In this document: piece by piece, positions 28,222 to 38,677 of the stretch
Numbering within the stretch: the first letter of the stretch is position 1
How the letters are laid out: every line of letters starts with the position of its first letter
NCBI GenBank assembly: GCA_963707445.1
Contig: CAVPPW010000002.1
Location: 186,001 to 250,000, forward strand
Reading direction: 5' to 3'
Source: JALORV01 sp963707445
Lineage (GTDB): Bacteria; Pseudomonadota; Gammaproteobacteria; Burkholderiales; Burkholderiaceae_F
Length of the DNA: 64,000 nucleotides
Position numbers and translations under genes: made by a program
The notes under the pieces: model-generated
The model's database searches: none
What the model was told of the DNA's origin: nothing
The model's input: only the letters and a program-made list of their open reading frames with translations

Positions 28222-29233
28222 ATGCGCTTCGACCTGCGTCGCCGCCGATTGATCTGCGGCGGACTCGGCCTCGCGGCCGGTCTGCTCCACGTTCCCACGG
28301 TCGCAGCGCAAGCGGCGGCCGATCCGACAGAGCGGAGCCGCGATGCGCGCGCGCCGGGCTACGCGACGCTCGAGTTCGACTGGATCGACGAGGCGCGCGG
28401 TCGGCCGGTGCCGGTCAGGCTGTACCTGCCGGACGGCGATTGCGGGCGAGCGCGTCGCGATGGTGGTCTTCTCGCACGGCATTGGCGGGTCGCGGCGCGG
28501 CTACAGCTACCTCGGCAGCCACTTTGCGGCGAACGGTATCGCCAGCCTGCATGTGCAGCACGCCGGCAGCGACCGCGCGGTCTGGCTCGGCAATCCGTTC
28601 GGCCTCATCGGCCGGCTGCACGATGCAGCGCAGGAGCGCGAGGCGATCGAACGCGTCCGCGACCTCAGGTTTGCGCTCGATCGCCTGCTCGCCGGCGAGC
28701 ACGGGGCGCGAATCGACGCCGAGCAGATCGTCGCGGCCGGCCATTCGTATGGTGCGAACACGGCACTGCTGGCGGTCGGCGCACGCGTTGAACGCGACGG
28801 TCGCGTGCTCGAGCTTCGGGATCCGCGCTACCGCGCGGCGATCCTGATCTCGGCACCTCCGTTCTACGGCGAGACCGACATCGCCCGGATCCTGCGCCAC
28901 GTGACGGTGCCGACCCTGCATATCACCGCGACCGAGGACGTCATCCAGATCCCGGGATATGCGTCGGGCGCCGAGGACCGCATCGCAGTGTTCGACGCAG
29001 TCGGCAGCAGCCGCAAGACGCTCGTCGTCTTTGCCGGCGGCTCGCACAGTATCTTCACCGACCGCACCGGCACCGGCGGCCAGCAGCTGAACGCGCAGGT
29101 CAAGGCAGCGACGCGTGAACTGGCGCTCGCGTTCATCGGCCAGTTGCAGGGCCGCGCGGCGGAGTCGTTCGAGCGCTGGATCGAGCGCTACCGGCCGATC
29201 CTCGCGCGCACGCTCAGCGCGCCCCTGCGCTGA
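28222..29233 (+). CDS. secreted alpha/beta hydrolase (dienelactone/PAF-acetylhydrolase-like), frameshifted
   Basis: This protein of about 336 aa starts with a twin-arginine-like signal (RRRRLICGGLGLAAGLL). The alpha/beta hydrolase core has an oxyanion strand VAMVVFSHGIGGSRRG, the nucleophile elbow GHSYGANT (Ser), a TATEDVIQIPG acid region and a GGSHSIF histidine. One extra T near 28441 splits signal and core; skipping it gives LPDGDAGERVAMVV. It lies seven bases after the RND pump stop, so it may belong to the efflux operon. The substrate is not predictable. The last 46 bases overlap the convergent lipoprotein gene. Confidence 0.72.
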
Positions 29234-30481
29234 GCGGCGCTGCCGGCCGCCGCAGCGGCCGCGCGTCCGGCCGGCAGCACCGACCACTGCACCGGCCCGG
29301 GATGCGGGCCTTCGAGCCAGTCGCGCGCATCCGCGGTTCCGAGCAGCTCGGCCTCCATGAACGCCGAGATCGAGAAGAGCAGCGCGACGCGGGCCGCCAG
29401 CGCACTGCGGCTGAGTGAAGCACTGGCCGATGGCGCATTCATCACTGCATCGGGCGGCGCACCGGTTGCGCCGGACGCGCCGGGCGCGGGCCCGCGACCG
29501 CTGCGATTCGGCTGCTCGTGCTGAGTCGACGGGTTCGGCGGCAGGCGCGGCCCTGTCGCGCCGTCGGCGATTTGTGGCATACCGGGCAGCTGCAGCGCCG
29601 CGACCGTCGATGCTGACAGGCGCAGCTCGACGACGCGCGCGTTGACCAGCTGGTTCACCATCGCGCGACGCTGCTGCGCCGTCATGCCGAGTCCGTAGGG
29701 ATCGGTCTCCGTCAAACCATACGCGAGCAGCAGAGGGGTCGTGATCGATCCATAGCGCTGCGACATCGCGGGACCTTCGAAGCCGACGTACGGACCGATC
29801 AACGCGACCGCGGCGAATGCGCCGGTCGGGCGCCTGCGGCGGGTCATGGGTCATCCGCTCGCCCACCAACCATTGCGCGGTCTGCGCGCCCGGACCGATG
29901 CCGACGACGCCCAGGCGCGTCCACGACTGTGGCAGCCATGGCGGCGGTTCGCGCTCGAGAGCCGCCAGCACGAAGTGCACGTCAGCGACCCGCTCCGCGG
30001 CTTCACTCGTGGCGTAGACCCGCCGCGCGGCCAGTTGGAAATCGGCGCGACGCGCCTCCTGCCCCTGCCAGATCGTCTCGTCGTTGCCGGGATGCCCGAG
30101 CGCGAGAACGACGAAGCCCGCGTGAGCGAGCGTTTCGGCCAGCGCCGTCGGCATCTGGCTGCCCTGCGCCAGCCCAGGAAGCACGAGGACGAGCGCCCTG
30201 CCTCCACCTGCCGGCGCGACCCAGCGCCCGGTGATCGTGCGATCGCGGCTCGAGTCCGTCCACTGCGCGCTGCCCGAGGCGAGTGTCGACGCGGTGTCTT
30301 CGCGCCAAGGCACCGGCGGCAACGGAGGAGGAGGAGGCAATGCCGTTTCGGCGAACTGCATCGCGCCTGGCGACCGATGCGGCCCCGCGCAGCCGAGCAT
30401 GCACACCGCGACTGCCAGCAGCAGCGCACAACCCGCCATTTTTCCTTGCGAGGACGGGCTGCGCCGCTCGCTCGATTCCAT
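29188..30481 (-). CDS. alpha/beta hydrolase-like lipoprotein, broken by a 7-bp duplication
   Basis: The precursor is about 430 aa and begins with a lipoprotein signal (MAGCALLLAVAVCMLGC, lipobox MLGC). A proline run (LPPPPPLPP) and a hydrolase-type domain with RALVLVLPGLAQGSQMP, a GHPGNDETIW block and a GIGPGAQTAQWL elbow-like turn follow. The usual serine elbow is modified (G-x-G-x-Q), so catalysis is doubtful. At 29841-29854 the heptamer GGGTCAT is tandemly duplicated, which shifts the frame; with one copy the text reads GERMTRRRRPTGAFAAVALIGPYVG and continues to the TAG at 29188. The gene may be a true pseudogene or suffer an assembly error. I do not recognise a specific family name. Confidence 0.6.
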
Positions 30482-30618
30482 CAAATGTCCTCCGTTGCAG
30501 CGTGGTCGCCGATCGCGTAGACGCAAGCATGACAGCAGCGGCGCGTTACTGCTTTGTGGCTGCGGCTGCGCGGCGCTCGGCTTTCGCGGCGCGACCGCTG
30601 CGTGATACCGTGAACGTC

Positions 30619-32162
30619 ATGAACGCCCCGGCTGACCTGACCCATCCTCCGGCGCAGATGCTCGCCGAACGCATTCCGCTCGAGGGCAGCGGGGCCGTCG
30701 ACGTCGAGCGCCAGCGCGCCGTGGTCGCGCGGCTGCGCTCGTTCCTGCCGGAACACTGCGTGCTCTGGCGCGAAGAGGATACGAAACCGTACGAGTGCGA
30801 CGGGCTGACGCTGTACCGGCAGCTGCCGATGGTGGTGGCGCTGCCCGAGGACGAAGCTCAGGTCGTCGACATTCTCCGCGCGTGCCATGAGCTCGGCGTA
30901 CCCGTGGTGCCGCGCGGCGCGGGCACAGGGCTTTCCGGCGGCGCGCTGCCGCACGGCAAGGGCGTGCTGCTGTCGCTCGCCAAGTTCAACCGCATCCTCA
31001 CGATCGATCCGCTCGCGCGCACGGCCACCGTGCAGCCGGGCGTGCGCAACGCCGCGATTTCCGAAGCGGTCGCGCATCTCAACCTGTACTACGCGCCGGA
31101 TCCGTCGAGCCAGATCGCCTGCACGATCGGCGGCAATATCGCCGAGAACTCCGGCGGCGTGCATTGCCTGAAGTACGGCCTCACGCTGCACAACGTGCTG
31201 CGCGTGCGCGGCGTCACGATCGAGGGCGACATCGTCGAAGTCGGCTCGACCGCTCCCGACAGCGCCGGGCTACGACCTGCTGCCGCTGGTGGTCGGATCC
31301 GAAGGCCTGCTGCTGGTGCTGACCGAAGCGACGCTGAAGCTCGTGCCGAAGCCGCTGAAGCAGCAGGTCGTGATGGCGTCGTTCGACGATGTCGAAAAGG
31401 GCGGCGATGCGGTCGCGGCGGTGATCGCGGCCGGCATCATCCCGGCCGGCATGGAGATGATGGACAAGCCGGCGACCGCGGCGGTGGAGCCGTTCGTCAA
31501 GGCGGGCTACGACCTCGACGCGGCAACGATCCTGCTCGTGGAATCCGACGGCACGCCCGAGGAAGTCGCCGACGAGATCGACCGCATCAAGGGAGTGCTC
31601 GACGGCAGCGGCGCGACGCAGCTGAAGGTTTCCCAGTCCGAGGCCGAGCGGCTGCGCTTCTGGGCCGGACGCAAGGCGGCGTTCCCGGCCGTCGGTCGCA
31701 TCTCACCGGACTACTACTGCATGGACGGCACGATCCCGCGCAAGCGCCTCGGCGAGGTGCTGAAGGCGATCACGGCGATGGAGAAGAAGTACGACCTGCG
31801 CTGTGCCAACGTCTTCCACGCCGGCGACGGCAACCTGCACCCGCTGATCATGTTCGACGCGAATGATCCGGACTCGGTGGTGCGGGCCGAAGCAGTTCGG
31901 CTTCGAGATCCTCGAGCTGTCGATCGCGGTCGGCGGCACCGTGACCGGCGAGCACGGCGTCGGCGTCGAGAAGATCCATCAGATGTGCCAGCAGTTCGAC
32001 AGCGCGACGCTGCAGGCCTTTCACGCGATCAAGCGCGCCTTCGATCCGGCGGGGCTGCTCAACCCGGGTAAGGCGGTGCCGACGCTCGCCCGCTGCGCCG
32101 AATACGGCAAGATGCATGTGCACGGCGGGCAGCTGAAGTTTCCGGAACTGCCGCGCTTCTGA
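30619..32162 (+). CDS. glcD: glycolate oxidase subunit GlcD, frameshifted
   Basis: This is the FAD subunit of glycolate dehydrogenase, oxidising glycolate to glyoxylate with electrons leaving through the respiratory chain. About 514 aa are recovered when two extra bases (GGG at about 31269 and near 31896) are skipped. Landmarks are VPVVPRGAGTGLSGGAL, QIACTIGGNIAENSGGVHC, the GSEGLLLVLTEATLKLVPKP cap entry, FHAGDGNLHPLI and GEHGVGVEK. ATG 30619 fits the family start (LTHPPAQMLAERIPLEGSG). It is followed by glcE and glcF in the standard order. No adjacent GlcC-type regulator is visible; the upstream gene is divergent. Confidence 0.92.
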
Positions 32163-32212
32163 CGTCATGATGCGCAACACGCGCCGACGCGCACTCTGTT
32201 CTGCGCCCGTAA

Positions 32213-33278
32213 ATGAGCGGAGCACGAGCATCCGGCGGTCGCGCGGCTGCGTGAGCGCGTGCGCGAAGCTGCCGCGCGCAGCCAGCCGCTGCGCATCCGC
32301 GCCGGAGGCACCAAGGACTTCTACGGCAACCCGACCCGCGGCGAGCCGCTCGATCCGCGCGACTGCAGCGGCATCGTCGACTACGCGCCGACCGAACTGG
32401 TGGTCACGGTGCGCGGCGGCACGCCACTGGTGGAACTCGAGGCCGCACTGGACGAATGCCAACAGGTGCTGCCGTTCGAGCCGCCGCACTTCGGGCCGGG
32501 CGCCACCGTCGGAGGTGCGATCGCGGCCGGGCTGGCGGGTCCGCGCCGCGTCGCGGCCGGGCCGGTGCGCGACTTCATCCTCGGCGCCAGCATGATCGAC
32601 GGCCGCGGCGAGCTGCTGTCCTTCGGCGGCCGCGTGATGAAGAACGTCGCCGGCTACGACATGGCACGAGCGCTGGCCGGTTCGCTCGGGACGCTCGGCG
32701 TGCTCGTCGACGTCTCGTTGAAAGTGCTGCCGCGCCCGGTGACCGAGCGCACGCTGGCGTTCGATGTCGACGAGGCGACCGCCATCAAGCAGATGAACGA
32801 ATGGGGCGGACAGCCTCTGCCGATCTCCGCCAGCGCCTGGGTCGGCGGTGAGCTGCGCATTCGGCTTTCCGGAGCGCGCACTGCGATAGAGGCTGCGCAA
32901 TCTCGCCTCGGCGGTCGCGCCGTCGACAACGCTGCGTCGTGGTGGAGCGACCTGCGCGAGCAGCGGCATCCGTTTTTCGCCGGCGATGATGTCCTGTGGC
33001 GGCTGGCCGTGCCGCCGACGACGCCACCGCTCGAACTGGGTGCCGCGCTGATCGAGTGGCACGGCGGCCAGCGCTGGCTGCGCGCGAGACACGCGCCTAC
33101 ATCGATGCGCGCACTCGTCAGCGCGCTCGGCGGCCACGCGACCCGCTTTCGCGGCGGGGACGCGCAGGTCCCGGCGTTCCAGCCGCTCGAACCCACCGTC
33201 GCGCGCATCAATTCACGCCTGAAGGCAGAGTTCGACCCGGCCGGCATCTTCAACCCCGGAAAAATGGTCCCGCAGTAA
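32213..33278 (+). CDS. glcE: glycolate oxidase subunit GlcE, frameshifted near start
   Basis: This is the second FAD-binding subunit of glycolate dehydrogenase, about 354 aa. The N-terminus has one extra base near 32221: ATG 32213 read with that base skipped gives MSGHEHPAVARLRERVREA, joining RIRAGGTKDFYG. Then come APTELVVTVRGGTPL, PHFGPGATVGGAIAAGLAGPRR, the GRVMKNVAGYDMARALAGS motif typical of GlcE, and the closing RLKAEFDPAGIFNPGKM. It lies between glcD and glcF, four bases before glcF. Length matches the family. Confidence 0.88.
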
Positions 33279-33282
33279 AACG

Positions 33283-34521
33283 ATGCAGACTCAGCTCGCA
33301 GACTGGATCCGGGACACGCCTGAGGGCAAGGATGCTGACGCGATCTTGCGCAAGTGTGTCCATTGCGGTTTCTGCACGGCCACCTGCCCGACGTACCAGC
33401 TGCTGGGCGACGAGCTCGACGGCCCGCGCGGCCGCATCTACCTGATGAAGCAGATGCTGGAAGGCGGCGCCGTCACGGCGAAGACGCAGCTGCATCTGGA
33501 CCGGTGCCTCACCTGCCGCAATTGCGAAACCACCTGCCCTTCGGGAGTGCAGTACGGGCGGCTGCTCGACATCGGCCGCAAGCTGGTCGAAGACCGCGTG
33601 CAGCGGCCGCTGGGCCAGCGGCTGGTGCGCGCAGCGCTGAAGCACGGCCTGACCAGCCCGGCGTTCGCGCCGGCGATGAAATTCGGCCAGGCGTTGCGGC
33701 CACTGCTGCCGGCGGGGCTGAAGGCCAAGGTCCCGGCAAGGCGTGCGCCCGGAAAGTATCCGACGCGCAGCCACAAGCGCCGCATGATCCTGCTAGAGGG
33801 CTGCGTGCAGCCAGCGATGGCGCCGAACATCAACACCGCGACCGCGCGCGTGCTCGACGCCCTCGGGATCGAACTCGTGCGGCCCGACGGCGCCGGCTGC
33901 TGTGGCGCGATCCGCTACCACCTGAGCGACCACGACGGCGGACTCGACGACGCGCGCCGCAATATCGACGCCTGGTGGCCACTGGTCGAAGCGGGCGTCG
34001 AGGCGATCGTGATGAACGCGAGCGGATGCGGCCAGCAGGTGAAGGAATACGGACACCTTCTCGCGCGTGATACGCAGTACGCCGTGCGCGCGCAGCGCAT
34101 CAGCGAGCTGACCTATGACATCGCGGAACTCCTGCCGGCGCTCGGCGACGAACTCAGGCGCAAGCTCGGCACGGCGACGACCGGCAAGGTCGTCTTCCAT
34201 TCACCGTGCACGCTGCAGCACGGCCTGAAGGTGCGCGGCGCAGTGGAAGCGCTTCTAAGCTCGCTCGGCGCCACCGTCGCGCCGGTCGGGGAGAGTCACT
34301 TCTGTTGTGGCTCGTCCGGCACGTACTCGGTGCTGCAGCCGGAACTGTCGATCGAACTGCGCGACCGCCGCCTCGGTCACCTCGAGGCACCCGGACCCGA
34401 TGCGATCCTGTCGGCCAACATCGGCTGCATCACTCATCTGCAGAGCGGCACCGAGACGCCGGTGATGCACTGGATCGAGTGGCTGGATGCGCGGCTGAAC
34501 CCGCGTCGATCAGAGTCGTAA
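33283..34521 (+). CDS. glcF: glycolate oxidase iron-sulfur subunit GlcF
   Basis: This 412-aa electron-transfer subunit has two [4Fe-4S] binding motifs near the N-terminus, CVHCGFCTATCPTY (about residue 24) and CLTCRNCETTCPSG (about residue 75). Two cysteine-rich CCG domains follow (GAGCCGAIRYH and SHFCCGSSGTYS), typical of the GlcF/HdrD family that passes electrons to quinone. The frame is clean. It follows glcE by four bases and ends the glycolate operon; pncA on the opposite strand converges with a 23-base gap. Confidence 0.94.
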   Translation: MQTQLADWIRDTPEGKDADAILRKCVHCGFCTATCPTYQLLGDELDGPRGRIYLMKQMLEGGAVTAKTQLHLDRCLTCRNCETTCPSGVQYGRLLDIGRKLVEDRVQRPLGQRLVRAALKHGLTSPAFAPAMKFGQALRPLLPAGLKAKVPARRAPGKYPTRSHKRRMILLEGCVQPAMAPNINTATARVLDALGIELVRPDGAGCCGAIRYHLSDHDGGLDDARRNIDAWWPLVEAGVEAIVMNASGCGQQVKEYGHLLARDTQYAVRAQRISELTYDIAELLPALGDELRRKLGTATTGKVVFHSPCTLQHGLKVRGAVEALLSSLGATVAPVGESHFCCGSSGTYSVLQPELSIELRDRRLGHLEAPGPDAILSANIGCITHLQSGTETPVMHWIEWLDARLNPRRSES

Positions 34522-34544
34522 CGAGTCGTTTCGTCCGGCTGGCG

Positions 34545-35163
34545 CTACAACTCGTCGGACGCGATCACGCGCACGGCGGCGTCGGCGAATGCCCGGCGGG
34601 CAGCGTCGAGCGAGCCGTGCGTATCGATTGCGCGGCAAGCGTCCTCGATGACGATCGCTTCGAAGCCGCGCGCCATCGCGTCAAGCGCACTCCAGGCGAC
34701 GCAGAAGTCGAGTGCCAGCCCGGCCAGATAGACAGTCTGAACACCGCGCTCACGCAGCAGTCCCGCCAACCCGGTCGGCGTTCTGCGGTCGGCTTCGAGG
34801 AACGCAGAGTAGCTGTCGGTATGCGCGTGGTGGCCCTTGCGGATCACGCCGTGCGCGTGCGGGACCACGAGCCGCTCGGCGAACGCGGCGCCATGCGTGC
34901 CCTGCACGCAATGGTCGGGCCACAGCACCTGCTCACCGTATTCGAGCGTTATCGTCGAAAACGGCACCTTGCCCGCATGCGACGAGGCGAACGAGATATG
35001 CCCCGCCGGGTGCCAGTCCTGCGTCAGAAGGACGTTGTCGAAGCGCGACGCGATGCGGTTGATGACCGGGATGATCTCGTCGCCGCGCTCGACCGCCGAG
35101 TTCACCGCCCGGCAGGAAGTCGTTCTGGACATCGACCACCAGCAGCAGAGCGTCGGCGCGCAT
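34545..35163 (-). CDS. pncA: nicotinamidase, frameshifted
   Basis: This isochorismatase-fold amidase of about 205 aa hydrolyses nicotinamide to nicotinate in NAD salvage. Visible features are the catalytic Asp in LLLVVDVQNDFLPGG, the metal-site block LTQDWHPAGHISFASSH, WPDHCVQGTHGAAF, and the catalytic cysteine in ALDFCVAWSA. One extra base near 35100 splits the gene; skipping it gives GGELAVERGDEIIPVINRI. Its ATG (35163) overlaps the pntB stop as ATGA, so it is translationally coupled to the transhydrogenase genes. That pairing is a NAD(P)-centred operon. Confidence 0.88.
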
Positions 35164-36593
35164 CAGCCGACCTTCTTGCCCATCTCCTCGACCACTTTTT
35201 TCGCGTCGCCGAACACCATCATCGTCTTCGGCATGTAAAAAAGCTCGTTGTCGAGGCCGGCGTAGCCCGACGCCATCGAGCGCTTGTTGACGATCACCTG
35301 CTTGGCCTTGTAGGCCTCGAGGATCGGCATGCCGGCGATCGGCGACTTCGGATCTTTCGCGGCCGGATTGACAACGTCGTTGGCACCGAGGATCAGCGCG
35401 ACGTCGGCCTCGCCGAATTCGCCGTTGATGTCCTCCATTTCGAACACCTGGTCGTACGGCACTTCGGCTTCGGCCAGCAGCACGTTCATGTGGCCCGGCA
35501 TACGGCCGGCCACCGGATGGATCGCGTACTTCACCTTCACGCCCTTCGCGATCAGCTTGTCCGCGAGTTCCTTCAGCGGGTGCTGCGCGCGCGCGACCGC
35601 AAGACCGTAGCCGGGGACGATGATCACTGTCTCGGCGTTCTCCATCAGGAAGGCCGCGTCATCCGGCGAACCCGAGCGTACCGGCCGCTGTTCGGCCTTG
35701 CCTCCCGCCTGCGCGACCTCGCCGCCGAAGCCGCCGAGAAGCACGTTGAAGAACGAGCGGTTCATCGCCTTGCACATGATGTAGGACAGGATCGCACCCG
35801 AGGATCCGACCAGCGAGCCGGCGACGATCAGCATGAAGTTGTTCAGCGAGAACCCGATGCCGGCCGCAGCCCAGCCCGAGTAGCTGTTGAGCATCGAGAC
35901 CACGACCGGCATGTCGGCGCCGCCGATCGGAATGATCAGCAGCACGCCCAGCAGGAAGCCGAGCGCGATCACGAGTCCGAAGTCCATCGGGCTCTGCGAA
36001 TGCCAGAAGCCGAAGCAGAAGAACACCGCCGCGATTCCCAACGCGAGGTTCAGCTTGTGCTGGCCGGGGAACACGACCGGCGCGCCCTTGAACAACCTGA
36101 ACTTGTACTTTCCCGCCAGCTTGCCGAACGCGATCACCGAGCCGGTGAACGTCACGGCGCCGATGAACGCGCCAAGCGCGAGCTCGATCCGGTTGCCGCC
36201 GGGCAGCGCGCCGCCGCGTTCGGCGATGCCGAAGGCCCACGGTTCGGCGACTGCCGCAATCGCGATGAACACCGCGGCCAGGCCGATCATGCTGTGCATG
36301 AACGCGACCATCTCGGGCATCTTGGTCATCTCGACGCGGAACGCGATCGTCGTGCCGACCGCGCCGCCGATCACGAGGCCCGCCAGCACCCAGGCCATTC
36401 CGGGAGTCGCGAGCGACGGCGCGGTCTTGTAGACCAGCGCGACGGTCGTGACCATCGCGATCGCCATGCCGACCATGCCGAACGCGTTGCCGCGACGCGA
36501 GGTGCTGGGATGCGACAGGCCTTTCAGCGCCTGGATGAAGAACACTGAAGCAATCAGGTACAGCAGGATGACGACGTTCATGCTGAGTGCCAT
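35163..36593 (-). CDS. pntB: NAD(P) transhydrogenase subunit beta
   Basis: This subunit has 476 aa: N-terminal membrane helices (domain II) and a C-terminal NADP(H)-binding domain III. The latter is recognisable by IIVPGYGLAVARAQHPLKEL, AIHPVAGRMPGHMNVLLAEA, GANDVVNPAAKDPKSPIAGMPILE and KRSMASGYAGLDNELFY. The enzyme couples proton flow to hydride transfer from NADH to NADP+. The start ATG 36593 has AGGAG seven bases upstream. It follows pntAB by nine bases and precedes pncA with an ATGA overlap. The sequence is clean. Confidence 0.95.
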   Translation of the reverse strand: MALSMNVVILLYLIASVFFIQALKGLSHPSTSRRGNAFGMVGMAIAMVTTVALVYKTAPSLATPGMAWVLAGLVIGGAVGTTIAFRVEMTKMPEMVAFMHSMIGLAAVFIAIAAVAEPWAFGIAERGGALPGGNRIELALGAFIGAVTFTGSVIAFGKLAGKYKFRLFKGAPVVFPGQHKLNLALGIAAVFFCFGFWHSQSPMDFGLVIALGFLLGVLLIIPIGGADMPVVVSMLNSYSGWAAAGIGFSLNNFMLIVAGSLVGSSGAILSYIMCKAMNRSFFNVLLGGFGGEVAQAGGKAEQRPVRSGSPDDAAFLMENAETVIIVPGYGLAVARAQHPLKELADKLIAKGVKVKYAIHPVAGRMPGHMNVLLAEAEVPYDQVFEMEDINGEFGEADVALILGANDVVNPAAKDPKSPIAGMPILEAYKAKQVIVNKRSMASGYAGLDNELFYMPKTMMVFGDAKKVVEEMGKKVG

Positions 36594-36602
36594 CGCCTTC
36601 TC

Positions 36603-36920
36603 CTACTTCTTCTCGGCGGAGCCGGCCTTCGGCTCCTTCTTCTTGAACATCTCGAGCATCCGCCGCGTGACCAGGAAGCCGCCGAAGACGTTGACCGCAG
36701 CCAGCGCGACCGCCAGCAGCCCCATCGCCTTGCCGAGGCCGGTTTCGGTCAGCGCCGCGGCGAGCATCGCGCCGACGATGATGATCGCCGAGATCGCGTT
36801 CGTGACGCTCATCAGCGGCGTGTGCAGCGCCGGCGTGACGTTCCAGACGACGTGGTAGCCGACGTAGATGGCCAGCACGAAGATGATCAGATTGATGACG
36901 ATCGGGCTTATCGCTTCCAT
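36603..36920 (-). CDS. pntAB: NAD(P) transhydrogenase subunit alpha part 2 (membrane)
   Basis: This small subunit of 105 aa has three to four helices (VINLIIFVLAIYVGYHVVW, NAISAIIIVGAMLAAAL, GKAMGLLAVALAAVNVFGGF). The TPALHTPLMSVTNAISAIIIVG motif region is diagnostic of the split-alpha transhydrogenase. The ATG at 36920 begins MEAISPIV; longer upstream frames run into pntAA. The split of alpha into two chains (AA and AB) is common outside enterics. The C-terminus is lysine-rich. Confidence 0.92.
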   Translation of the reverse strand: MEAISPIVINLIIFVLAIYVGYHVVWNVTPALHTPLMSVTNAISAIIIVGAMLAAALTETGLGKAMGLLAVALAAVNVFGGFLVTRRMLEMFKKKEPKAGSAEKK

Positions 36921-36934
36921 GGTCCGGGGCTCGC

Positions 36935-38054
36935 TCAGTTTTTGCGCTTGATTTCGCCGCCGCTGCACATCAGGCACGCGATCACGATGTCATCGTCGGC
37001 GGGCATTACGAAGTTGCCCTCCGGGTCGACGATGAGCTTGAGGAAGTCCAGCACGTTGCGCGCGTACAGCGCCGACGAATCGGTCGGCACCGTCGCCGGA
37101 ATGTTCGGCTGGCCGATGATGTGCACGCCGTGCTTCGTGACGGTCTTGCCGAGTTCGGAGAGCGCGCAGTTGCCGCCCTGCTCGACCGCCATATCGAGGA
37201 TGACCGAGCCGGGCTGCATGCTCTTGACCATCTCCTCGGTGATCAGCACCGGCGCCTTGCGGCCGGGGATCAGCGCGGTGGCAATCGCGATATTGGCCTG
37301 CGCCAACCGCTTGCCGACTTCGACGGCCTGGCGCTGCATCCAGGCTGCGGGCATCGGCCGCGCGTAGCCGCCGGCACCTTGCGCGATCTCGCGCTCCTCG
37401 TCCGTTTCATAGGGCACGTCGACGAACTTCGCGCCCAGCGACTCGATCTGCTCCTTGACCGCTGGCCGCACGTCCGAGGCCTCGACGATCGCGCCCAGCC
37501 GCTTGGCGGTCGCGATCGCCTGCAGGCCCGCGACGCCTGCACCGAGGACCAGCACGCGCGCGGCCTTGACCGTGCCGGCGGCGGTCATCATCATCGGCAT
37601 CAGCCGGCCGTAGGTATTCGGCGGCCATCAGCACCGCCTTGTAGCCGGCGATGTTCGCCTGCGACGACAGCACGTCCATGCTCTGCGCGCGCGTTGTCCG
37701 CGGTGCGGCTTCGAGTGCGAATGCCGTCAGCCCGGCGCCGTTCATCGCGGCGATGCCGTCGTTGTTGAACGGCTCGAGCATGCCGACCAGCACGGTGCCG
37801 CGCTTCATCAGCGCGAGTTCCTGCTCGACCGGAGTGCGCACCTTGAGCACGAGTTCAGCGCCCAGCACATCGGCCGGCCCGCCGAGCATCGCGCCGGCGG
37901 CCGTGTACGCCTCGTCCGTGAAACTGGCCGGCACGCCGGCACCGGACTGAACCATCACCGCGTGCTTGCCGGCAACCAGCTTCTTCACCGTCTCCGGAGT
38001 CGCGGCGACGCGGGACTCGCCCGGACGGATTTCTGCGGGCACTCCGATTTTCAT
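36935..38054 (-). CDS. pntAA: NAD(P) transhydrogenase subunit alpha part 1, frameshifted
   Basis: This soluble NAD(H)-binding subunit has about 373 aa. It begins MKIGVPAEIRPGESRVAATPE, a hallmark shared with alanine dehydrogenase, and contains VLVLGAGVAGLQAIATAKRLGA (Rossmann GxGxxG), SDVRPAVKEQIESLGA and PGSVILDMAVEQGGNC. One extra base near 37613 (GTAGGTA) breaks the frame; skipping it restores AAEYYGRLMPMMMTAAGT. It is the first gene of pntAA-pntAB-pntB-pncA. The C-terminal helix is absent, consistent with the separate pntAB subunit. The call is firm. Confidence 0.93.
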
Positions 38055-38199
38055 TCAGCAGTCCCTCTCGCTCGGTCCTCGTTGTTGTCTTCGGGCCGCG
38101 CTCGTGCAGCCCGTTGGACCACGAGCTGCGGCCGATAGAATCGCGACTTTACGCGAAACATCCGCCGCATCGCATCTCGCAGCGCATGCGCACCATTCC

Positions 38200-38677
38200 A
38201 TGTCCGCTCCCTGGAAGGCCAGTGTCACGGTGGCCGCTGTCGTCGAACACGAAGGCCGCTTCCTGCTGGTCGAGGAACAGACGCCAGACGGGATCCGCCT
38301 GAACCAGCCGGCCGGCCGTCTCGACCCCGGTGAGAGCCTGGTGGCCGCCGTGATCCGCGAGACGCTGGAGGAAACCGCGCGGACGCTGACGCCCAGCGCA
38401 CTGCTCGGCGTCTACATGACAAGTTCCCGATCGACCCAGGACGCCGAACCGGTCACCTACGTGCGCTTCGCCTTCGTCGGCGAAGCCGGCGATGCCGAGC
38501 CCGGCCGGCCACTCGACGACGGAATCCTGCGCACCCTCTGGCTGACTGCGGACGAGATTCGTCGCGCAGCTCGCGCGGCATCGCAGTCCGCTGGTCATGA
38601 AATGCGTCGAGGACTACCTCGCGGGCCAGCGCTTTCCGTTGAGTCTCGTCTACACGCACCCATCTGTTTCGACATGA
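38200..38677 (+). CDS. Nudix hydrolase, NudJ/phosphatase-like, frameshifted near 3' end
   Basis: This protein of about 158 aa has the Nudix box in GRLDPGESLVAAVIRETLEETART (G-x5-E-x7-REx2EE), expected to cleave nucleoside diphosphate-linked substrates. ATG 38200 starts MSAPWKASVTVAAVVEHEGRFLLVEE. Near 38560 one extra base shifts the frame; skipping it gives EIRAQLARHRSPLVMKCVEDYLAGQ, and the gene then ends at TGA 38675-38677, overlapping the mnmA start (ATGA). Otherwise the frame would run on into MnmA. Nudix genes directly upstream of mnmA are common in betaproteobacteria. Confidence 0.85.

Noticed and set aside
34206..36548. A 780-residue open frame opposite glcF, pncA and pntB.
   Set aside because: Same shadow composition; the other strand carries known genes.
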